A stretch of 48,047 nucleotides of DNA, from the NCBI GenBank assembly GCA_025965475.1, contig JAOPWV010000137.1:1-48047 (forward strand), written 5' to 3'. This DNA is from Frankiales bacterium (GTDB taxonomy: Bacteria > Actinomycetota > Actinomycetes > Mycobacteriales > SCTD01). The translations under genes were made by a program, and so were the position numbers. Under the pieces are notes generated by a model, which had not been told where the DNA came from, did not search any database, and saw only the letters and a list, made by a program, of their open reading frames with translations. Of the stretch, positions 15,746 through 22,564 are shown one piece after another. Every line of letters begins with the position of its first letter. Position 1 is the first letter of the stretch.

Positions 15746-17221
15746 CTACTCGTCGGCAATGATCGAACCGACGCGCTCCCCGAGGGACGGGTCGCGCCGG
15801 GTCAACGTCAGCGCGCCGAGGAAGGCGACGACGACGATGACGAGGGCCGCGTAGGGGAACCAGCTGTACGGCGCCGGTTGCCCCGGCTTCGCCAGGTAGT
15901 ACAGCGGCACGACGATGGCCAGTGCCCCCAGGCCGGGGAGGACGGCGTGCTTGAGGGGGCTGAACGCCTGCGGCTGATACGCGCGGTAGTACACGGGCAG
16001 GGCCATGTTCGACAGCAGGTAGACGACGAGCACCAGGATCGTGCCGAACGTCGAGGACTCCGCGAAGAACTCGACCGGGTCCATCGGCCCGCTGTGCGCG
16101 TGCATCACGTGTCCCAGCGCCCAGCCGCCGATGACGAGCAGCGCGAGGGTGATGAAGGTGCAGATCGCGTTCACCGGCGTACGCCGCGTCGGGTGCACGC
16201 GGCCGAGCCAGCCGGGCAGCAGTCCCTCCCGGCCCGCGTTGAAGACCAGCCGGGCCTGGGAGTTCGTGCCCGCGATGAGGGCGCCGAGGGTGGACGTGAG
16301 TCCGGCGAGGTAGGCCAGGAACGCGAGGACACCGAGGGTCCGGTCGGCGACCTCGATGAACGGGATGGACGCGGCGCCGATCCGGCCGACGTCGTAGCCG
16401 AACCCGGTGATGGTGGCGTACGCGAACACGACGTAGCTGGCGGCCATGATCGCGATCGACGTGAAGACCGCCCGCGGCACGTTGCGCCGGGGGTCGTCGG
16501 TCTCCTCGGCGAGGGCGGCGGAGTTCTCCCAGCCGATGAACATGTAGATCGCCAGCGGGAACCCCGCAGCCAGCCCGCTGAACCCGTTGCGCAGCTGGCT
16601 CGGCTCGAACGGCGCCAGCGACAGGTGGCCGCCGTTCTTGACCAGGGCCGCGACGGACACCACGACGAGCACGAGCATCTCGAAGCCGAAGAACACCCCC
16701 GCGAGCCTGGTCGACACGGAGACACCGCGGATCATCATGGCGACGGCAAGTGCGGTCAGCAGCAGGGTGAGGATGCCCCAGGGGATGGTGACATGCAGGT
16801 ACCGCTCGAGAGTGATCGCCGTGAAGCCGCCGGAGATCGCGATGACGGACGCCATCGCGACGATGTAGCCGATGCCCGCGATCAAGGCGGTCGTCACGGC
16901 ACTGGTGGGACCGAAGGACTTCCCGACGAAAGTGATGAAGCCGCCCGCCGACGGGTGCACCCGGGAGAACTGCGCCAGCGTGTTGCCGAGCAGGGCGATG
17001 GCCACGCCGGCCGCGATCACGGTGAGCGGAGCGGCCACGCCCGCCGTGGCGGCGATGAGCCCGAAGCCGAAGTAGAAGCTCATCGCCGGGCCGATGTTCG
17101 CCATGGTGGCGGCCGAGATGTCGACGATCCCGAGTGCGCCCCGGTGCAGCCGGTGGCCGTCGGGGGCTCGGTCCGGCGCCGGGAGATGCTCGTGGCCGAG
17201 GTGATCGGGTGGCGTGGACAT
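15746..17221 (-). CDS. APC superfamily amino-acid/polyamine permease
   Basis: A 491-residue membrane transporter with about 12 helices. The start of the core (GALGIVDISAATMANIGPAMSFYFGFGL) and the middle GWENSAALAEETDDPRRNVPRAV segment are typical of APC permeases, the latter being the loop after the sixth helix. ATG 17221 has a GGGAG site and starts just before the soluble N-terminal tail. Substrate unknown; the co-directional cupin could act on the imported compound. A promoter must lie in the 91 bp shared with the divergent lipoprotein gene. Confidence 0.9.
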   Translation of the reverse strand: MSTPPDHLGHEHLPAPDRAPDGHRLHRGALGIVDISAATMANIGPAMSFYFGFGLIAATAGVAAPLTVIAAGVAIALLGNTLAQFSRVHPSAGGFITFVGKSFGPTSAVTTALIAGIGYIVAMASVIAISGGFTAITLERYLHVTIPWGILTLLLTALAVAMMIRGVSVSTRLAGVFFGFEMLVLVVVSVAALVKNGGHLSLAPFEPSQLRNGFSGLAAGFPLAIYMFIGWENSAALAEETDDPRRNVPRAVFTSIAIMAASYVVFAYATITGFGYDVGRIGAASIPFIEVADRTLGVLAFLAYLAGLTSTLGALIAGTNSQARLVFNAGREGLLPGWLGRVHPTRRTPVNAICTFITLALLVIGGWALGHVMHAHSGPMDPVEFFAESSTFGTILVLVVYLLSNMALPVYYRAYQPQAFSPLKHAVLPGLGALAIVVPLYYLAKPGQPAPYSWFPYAALVIVVVAFLGALTLTRRDPSLGERVGSIIADE

Positions 17222-17312
17222 ACCGCTCCCTCCCGGATCGGCGTCCGCGATCCGCCAGGCTCGAGCATGGCCCGTCGCGGGTCGGATGCCCAACCCGGGG
17301 AAGGACGCCTGC

Positions 17313-18719
17313 ATGCTCGGTCGCGCCGCCGTCGTACTCCTTCTCTGCGCCGCCTGCGGATCCGGTGCGGCGGTCCCCGCTCCCCAGCCGACGCCGGCGG
17401 GTGGGCAACCGGAGCAACCACGGGCCATGGCTCCCGCAGCCCTGCAGCTCACGGCAGACTGGCCGACCTATCACGGTGATGCTCGCCGGAGCGGTCATCC
17501 GCCGACCGGCCCCGACCCGAGGTCGCCCGCCGTGACCTGGCGCGCGGCACTCGACGGCCAGGTGTACGCAAGCCCCCTCGTCGTGGGCGGGCGCGTGGTG
17601 GCGGCCACCGAGAACGGCTCGGTCTACGCGCTGGACGGCCGGACCGGGCGGGTGCTCTGGAGACGGCACGTCGCCGATCCGGTCCCCGCGTCGGCCCTGC
17701 CCTGCGGCAACATCGACCCCGTCGGGATCACCGGCACCCCGGTGTACGACCCGGCGACCGGCTTGGTCTTCGCGGTGGTCACTCGGGCCGGCGTACGGCA
17801 CGTCCTCTACGGCCTCGACGTCAGGACAGGAGGGGTGCGCCTGACCAGGGGCGTCGACGTCCCCGGGATGCAGCCGGCAACCCACCTCCAACGCGGCGCG
17901 CTCCTGCTGTCCGGCTCCACGGTCTACGTCCCGTACGGCGGCAACCTCGGGGACTGCGGGCAGTACGTCGGCCGGGTGATCGGCGTGCCGACGTCCGGGA
18001 CCGGACCGCTTCGCTCGTTCGCGGTGCCGACCAGCCGGGAAGCCGGTATCTGGGGTCCACCCGGGCCCGCTCTGCTGCCGTCCGGGGAGCTGCTCGTGAC
18101 GACCGGGAACGGCGCCTCGCTCGGCGGGACGTGGGACCACAGCGACTCGGTCCTGCGGCTGACGCCCTCGCTCGCCCTTCGCGACGGCTTCGCGCCCAGC
18201 CAGTGGGCCGAGGAGAACTCCGCGGACGCCGACCTCGGGTCGACAGGTCCGCTGCTGCTGCCCGGTGCGGCCCAGGTCCTTGCCGCCGGCAAGGGCGGCA
18301 ATGTCTACCTCCTCGACGTCGGCCGTCTCGGCGGCGTCGGCGGCCAGCGGGCGGTGCAGCACGGCTGCAAGGCGTATGGCGGGGGAGCGGTCATCCCGAT
18401 CGCCGGGGGGGCCGCCGCCTACCTGCCGTGCAGCAACGGCCTGCAGCAGATCCGCGTCGTCGGCGGCCGGTTGGTCCGCGGCTGGCAGGGCGCTGCCGCG
18501 GTCACCGGGTCGCCGATCGTGGTCGGCAGCACGGTCTGGTCGGTGCAGCGGGACGGTTCGCTGTACGGACTCGATGCGGGTACCGGGCGACGGCGGGCGC
18601 TGCTCCAGGTCGGCGCGGCCAGCCGGTTCGCCACACCGGCGGCCAGCGGGAACGCGCTCTTCGTGCCCACCCTCGGCGGGATCACCGCGGTTCGCCTGGC
18701 GCCTCAGACCTCCAGGTAG
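17313..18719 (+). CDS. Lipoprotein with PQQ-like beta-propeller
   Basis: A 468-residue exported protein. A short hydrophobic signal ends in the lipobox LLCAAC, so it should be lipid-anchored on the outer face. Repeated blades follow, such as VVGGRVVAATENGSVYALDGRTGRVLW and VVGSTVWSVQRDGSLYGLD, the pattern of PQQ/BamB-like propellers. Four or more Cys inside the propeller may form disulfides. The role is likely scaffolding or ligand binding; no enzyme residues are evident. ATG 17313 has AAGGA about 8 bp upstream. The 3' end overlaps the convergent sigma-like gene by 16 bp. Confidence 0.85.
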   Translation: MLGRAAVVLLLCAACGSGAAVPAPQPTPAGGQPEQPRAMAPAALQLTADWPTYHGDARRSGHPPTGPDPRSPAVTWRAALDGQVYASPLVVGGRVVAATENGSVYALDGRTGRVLWRRHVADPVPASALPCGNIDPVGITGTPVYDPATGLVFAVVTRAGVRHVLYGLDVRTGGVRLTRGVDVPGMQPATHLQRGALLLSGSTVYVPYGGNLGDCGQYVGRVIGVPTSGTGPLRSFAVPTSREAGIWGPPGPALLPSGELLVTTGNGASLGGTWDHSDSVLRLTPSLALRDGFAPSQWAEENSADADLGSTGPLLLPGAAQVLAAGKGGNVYLLDVGRLGGVGGQRAVQHGCKAYGGGAVIPIAGGAAAYLPCSNGLQQIRVVGGRLVRGWQGAAAVTGSPIVVGSTVWSVQRDGSLYGLDAGTGRRRALLQVGAASRFATPAASGNALFVPTLGGITAVRLAPQTSR

Positions 18720-19009
18720 GGCCAGGTAGGCGCGCGGCTGTGCCGTTCGGCGGCGGAGGACTCGTCCATGAGCGTCGACATCAGCAGGCCGCCGGGGCTC
18801 GGATAGCCCGTCGCCGGCGAAGCCGCAGCGAGGGCCTGGCTGGTGCGGAGCCAGGCGAGTTCCAAGGCGCCGGCGGCCTGCTCGACGTCGAGCCCCGCGC
18901 CCAGCGCGGTCCGCCAGGCCGGGGCCACGTAGCTGTCCACCAGGGTGTTCCATGCGGCCCTGTCGCCGTCTGCCGCACACTGCGCAAGTCGGTCCAAGTC
19001 GTGCAACAT
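18704..19009 (-). CDS. Sigma-70 region 2-like protein lacking region 4
   Basis: A 101-residue protein whose first 60 residues (AADGDRAAWNTLVDSYVAPAWR, then a helix with LELAWLRTSQAL) follow the layout of ECF sigma-factor region 2. It stops before any region 4 helix-turn-helix. The -10-recognising part is diverged. It has a GGGAG ribosome site and normal codon use, so it may be a working small protein rather than debris. Possibilities are a decayed sigma factor, a decoy, or a region-2-only regulator. Family assignment is by pattern only. Confidence 0.55.
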   Translation of the reverse strand: MLHDLDRLAQCAADGDRAAWNTLVDSYVAPAWRTALGAGLDVEQAAGALELAWLRTSQALAAASPATGYPSPGGLLMSTLMDESSAAERHSRAPTWPYLEV

Positions 19010-19145
19010 CCGGCGCTCCCCGGGTCGTGTGGTCGGTCGGTCCCCTGCTTCTCAGGACGTTCCTGCCGGCGGCCGGTCGCGGCGGGGAAGTTCAGTGACG
19101 AAGACTCACCGCAGGTAGCGACACGCAGGGTCACCGAGGCAGGGG

Positions 19146-19508
19146 CTAGAACTCGCGCTCGCGCTGGCGAGGCATCCGCTCGGTCTCGGCGGCGCCGGCC
19201 AGCTGCTCGTCCGGGGTCGAGATCATCGGCTCCCGCAGCTGCACCTCGCCGGCAAGGAGCATCAGGGTCGCCTGGTCGGTCACGGGTACCCGCAGGGCGC
19301 GGTGGCAGACCGGGCACGTCAGGTCGCAGAACGCTGTGGTGGCCTCGACCGTCACCTGCGCCACACCGGCGGGGCACATGACGGGTCCGCAGCTCGGGCA
19401 GGGGACCCTGATCAGGTTCGCGGCCCTCTGCAGCGGGGGGTTGCCTGTCGGGCGACGGCGACGAAGGATGCGTCGCGCGGCGAACCTGCGGAGCCAGCTG
19501 GCTCTCAT
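19146..19508 (-). CDS. Basic zinc-ribbon-like hypothetical protein
   Basis: A 120-residue protein with an Arg-rich N-terminus (RRFAARRILRRRR), then CPSC and CPVC about 30 residues apart with two more Cys between. This is the spacing of a four-Cys zinc ribbon. The C-terminal 40 residues are charged and probably disordered. ATG 19508 follows a good GGGAAGGG site. I do not recognise the family. Binding nucleic acid is plausible given the basic N-terminus, but this is inference. Confidence 0.6.
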   Translation of the reverse strand: MRASWLRRFAARRILRRRRPTGNPPLQRAANLIRVPCPSCGPVMCPAGVAQVTVEATTAFCDLTCPVCHRALRVPVTDQATLMLLAGEVQLREPMISTPDEQLAGAAETERMPRQREREF

Positions 19509-19854
19509 GCTGCAGACCCTTCCCGCTCGCGGGGATCCTTCGTCGTCGTTCAGGCTAGCGGCACTCGCCCGACCCGGGTGAACGTGGGGCTCCGGCCCCC
19601 TCGGCCGGACCGGGAGACGGACCATCTCGGCGCGTGTCGCGATTGCGTCTGATGGCCGGATCGGGCGGCTGGCGAGGATCGGTGCCGGTCGTTGTCCGCA
19701 GCGTACGAAAAGTTCCTCGAAACTTGGCGCGGTGTTTGTGGCGCTTGGGCGGATAAGCGAGGCGACGGGTATCAACCCGTGCGTCCGGCTCTCCTCTTGA
19801 CCGCGCGTGCCAACCGGCTCACGCACAGTCCCGAGAGCCCTGGAGGGCGGACGC
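19509..19854. other. 346-bp gene-free region before the glycan cluster
   Basis: No supported gene was found here. It must hold promoters for the divergent zinc-ribbon gene and for the 12-kb surface-glycan cluster. The part at 19700-19775 is less GC-rich than its surroundings and contains GGGTAT (19767-19772), a -10 of the SigF/SigB type, but no matching GTTT at the right distance. No riboswitch or operator could be assigned. Confidence 0.5.
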
Positions 19855-22407
19855 GTGACCGCAGTGCAGTCTGCGCGGGACCTGGTCGTCCAGGTACCGG
19901 CCATTGTGCAGGCATCAGAGCCGGCTCTGGAAGTCATCAGGGTAGAGGTCCCCGTGCAGGAGGGGCCCTGGCCGCACGAGCAGGCGGCGGGGGGCTTGCA
20001 CGTGAGCATCATCGTCCCCACGCGCAACGAAGCTGGCAACGTCGCGGAACTGCTGCGACGCATCGACGGGGGCGCCGAGGCGTTGCGCGTGGAGACCGTC
20101 TTCGTCGATGACAGCGACGACGACACACCCCAGCGGGTGCTCGAGGCGGGAGCGCTACTCGGCAGGCCGGTACGGCTGCTGCACCGGGCACGAGGAGATC
20201 GCGCGGACGGCCTCGGGGGCGCCGTCGTCAAGGGACTGGTCGCGGCCGACGCCGCCGGCGTCCCCTGGGCCGTGGTCATGGACGGGGACCTGCAGCACCC
20301 GCCGGAGCTCGTACCGGAACTTCTGCGCGTCGCCTCCGAGGCGGATGCGGACATCGTCGTCGCCAGTCGGTACGCGGGCACGGGCGACGCCGAAGGTCTG
20401 TCCAACCGCGGCCGGACGGCCGTCTCCCGCTTTGCGACGCTCGCAGCCAGGGTGCTCTTCCCGCGTCGGCTGCGGCCCATCAGCGATCCCATGAGTGGAT
20501 TCTTCGCCCTGCGGCTGGGTGCTGTCGACCTGTCGGCGCTGCGTCCCAAGGGGTTCAAGATCCTGCTCGAGATCGTTTTGCGCGGCGATGAGCTCAAAGC
20601 GGTCGAGGTGCCCTTCCACTTCGGTCCCCGGTTCTCCGGCCACAGCAAGGCGAGCATGCGCGAGGGGCTCCGCTTCCTGCAGCAGCTCGTCGTGCTGCGG
20701 ACGGTCGCCCGTGGCTTTCGCACCCCGGCCGCGGGAAGGTTCGCCCGCGCCGCCGGGTTCGGCAGCGTCGGCCTCACAGGCCTTGCGGTGAACGCGGTCC
20801 TGCTCTGGCTCCTGGCCGATCCTGCCGGGCTCCACCTGCACTACGTCTGGGCCTCGATCCTGGCCACGCAGGGATCGACCATCTGGAACTTCGTCCTCAC
20901 CGATCTCGTGGTCTTCCGGCGCCTGCGTTCCGGCAGCCTGCGCCGGCGCTTTGTGCGCTTCGCCTTGCTGAACAACGCCGTCCTGCTGCTGCGGCTGCCC
21001 CTGGTGGTGGCCCTCGTCGCAGGTGCGCATCTCGGCTACGTCGCCGCGAACGTCCTCACGCTCGTGCTGGCCTTCCTGTGCCGGTTTCAGATCGCAGACC
21101 GCTTCATCTACCCCCCGGAGGTATCAGACATGAGACTGGTGGAAGCCGGCAAGCTCGACGTGCCGAGGCAGCACCGCGGCGCCGCGGGAGAACCGCTCGT
21201 TGCCGTGGATCCGCTGCCCGGGACGGGCCCCCGCGCGGGCCGGCGCCCCACCGTCGACGTCATCCTCGACCTGACCGAGCAGGTGCGGCCCACACCGGCC
21301 GCGCGCCGTCCGGGGACGGGCTACCTGCCGCACCGCTACGGCATCAGCGGCCTGGTCACCATCGGCTCCCAGGTCGCCCTGCCCGAACTCGAGTTCTTCC
21401 GCGCACCTGCTCTCGGGCGAGGTCTGGACATCGAGATCCGCGTCGGGACCGTCGGTTCAGGCAGGGCCCGCTCGCGGGCACAGCTGAGCCGGTTCGCCGG
21501 TCCGGTATCCCTGCGCTACGAGGAGCACCTCGGACGGCTCGGCGCGAACTTCCAGATCGACATGGGTGACCGCATCGAGCTGACCGTCACGCCGCTGCTG
21601 GCCCGGTCGCCGCATGTGCTGTACACGAACGTGCTGGAGGCACTGCTGCGGTTCATCCTCGTGCAGCAAGACAGGATGCTTCTCCACTCGGCCTGCCTCG
21701 AGCTCGAGGGTCGCGGCGTCATGTTGTCGGCGAAGACCGACACCGGGAAGACAGGCACGATCCTGCGGCTGCTGCGGGAGCAGCAGGCCCGCTTCCTGTC
21801 CGACGACATGACGATCCTGCAGACGGATGGCACCGCCTTCTGCTTCCCCAAGCCGCTGACGATCAGCCACCACACGTTGAGGGCCGTGGATCCCGGCGAC
21901 CTCTCCCCGCGGGAATGGCGCAGGTTGAAGATCCAGAGCCGGCTGCACTCCAAGGAGGGACGCCAGTGGGGGATGATGCTCGGTGAGCTCAACGTCCCGC
22001 TGATGTCGTTCAACGCGGTCACCCAGATGCTCGTACCGCCGCCCAAGTACGCGGTGGACCGGCTCGTTCCGGCGGACGTGACCGGGTCGGTGGTGGTCGA
22101 GGAGATGTTCATCATCGAGCGCGGCACGCCGGCCCTGTCGGACATCGAACACCGCACGGCGCTGACCGAGTTGATCGAGAACACCGACGACGCCTACGGA
22201 TTCCCGCCGTTCCGCTACTTCGCGCCGGCCATCGTGCTCGGACACGACGACTACGACACGCTGCGCGACAAGGAGACCGCCGTACTGTCCGCGGCGCTGG
22301 AGGGCATGCGCGTACGGCGGCTTGCCTCGGACTGCTTCTCGTGGGCCGATGAGATCCCGCGCCTGCTGAAGGCACCCATCCTCGCCGAGGAGCGCTTCTC
22401 CTCCTAG
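19855..22407 (+). CDS. Fusion: polyprenyl-P-sugar synthase (GT2) + GtrA + HPr kinase-like domain
   Basis: An 850-residue three-part protein. Residues about 49-290 are a GT2 of the dolichol-phosphate mannose synthase type: SIIVPTRNE at 51-59, the DGDLQHPPE metal site with D143 and D145, and a conserved RYAGTGD loop. Residues about 298-415 are a GtrA-like membrane domain with four helices. Residues about 600-790 resemble HPr kinase/phosphorylase: LLHSACLELEGRGVML, a P-loop AKTDTGKT (K632) with Ala in place of the first Gly, and SDD at 649-651. The 415-600 segment is unassigned. GTG 19855 has GGAGGG at good distance. It probably makes a lipid-linked sugar used by the GT39 enzyme downstream; the kinase-like part may regulate or phosphorylate. 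Confidence 0.88.
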   Translation: MTAVQSARDLVVQVPAIVQASEPALEVIRVEVPVQEGPWPHEQAAGGLHVSIIVPTRNEAGNVAELLRRIDGGAEALRVETVFVDDSDDDTPQRVLEAGALLGRPVRLLHRARGDRADGLGGAVVKGLVAADAAGVPWAVVMDGDLQHPPELVPELLRVASEADADIVVASRYAGTGDAEGLSNRGRTAVSRFATLAARVLFPRRLRPISDPMSGFFALRLGAVDLSALRPKGFKILLEIVLRGDELKAVEVPFHFGPRFSGHSKASMREGLRFLQQLVVLRTVARGFRTPAAGRFARAAGFGSVGLTGLAVNAVLLWLLADPAGLHLHYVWASILATQGSTIWNFVLTDLVVFRRLRSGSLRRRFVRFALLNNAVLLLRLPLVVALVAGAHLGYVAANVLTLVLAFLCRFQIADRFIYPPEVSDMRLVEAGKLDVPRQHRGAAGEPLVAVDPLPGTGPRAGRRPTVDVILDLTEQVRPTPAARRPGTGYLPHRYGISGLVTIGSQVALPELEFFRAPALGRGLDIEIRVGTVGSGRARSRAQLSRFAGPVSLRYEEHLGRLGANFQIDMGDRIELTVTPLLARSPHVLYTNVLEALLRFILVQQDRMLLHSACLELEGRGVMLSAKTDTGKTGTILRLLREQQARFLSDDMTILQTDGTAFCFPKPLTISHHTLRAVDPGDLSPREWRRLKIQSRLHSKEGRQWGMMLGELNVPLMSFNAVTQMLVPPPKYAVDRLVPADVTGSVVVEEMFIIERGTPALSDIEHRTALTELIENTDDAYGFPPFRYFAPAIVLGHDDYDTLRDKETAVLSAALEGMRVRRLASDCFSWADEIPRLLKAPILAEERFSS

Positions 22408-22423
22408 CCGCAGAGCCGGCGGC

Positions 22424-22469
22424 AGCCGGGCCCAGGGGACGGACCCTCTCCCCTCCGACAGGCCCGGCT
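22424..22469 (+). terminator. Strong two-tier hairpin after the fusion gene
   Basis: A 9-bp perfect outer stem (22424-22432 with 22461-22469) encloses a 6-bp inner stem (22434-22439 with 22449-22454). It begins 17 bp after the stop codon. No T-run follows. It probably ends or attenuates transcription between the synthase and the five downstream genes, or protects mRNA ends. Confidence 0.6.
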
Positions 22470-22564
22470 CCGGCACGGCCACCCAGCAGGTGACATGCAA
22501 CGTTCGCAGGCATATGTCGCACCGACGGTCGGGACGGCAACGCCCTCCACACAGAGGATCGGGA

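Noticed and set aside
15408-18980. 1190-residue minus-strand open frame
   Set aside because: Low-complexity Arg/Gly/Ala sequence that runs through the cupin and permease in another frame and opposite the lipoprotein; no domain is visible.
19700-19780. Possible c-di-GMP or other riboswitch before the glycan cluster
   Set aside because: Short matches (CGAAA, GGGTAT) only; the conserved core and stem layout of known classes could not be built.
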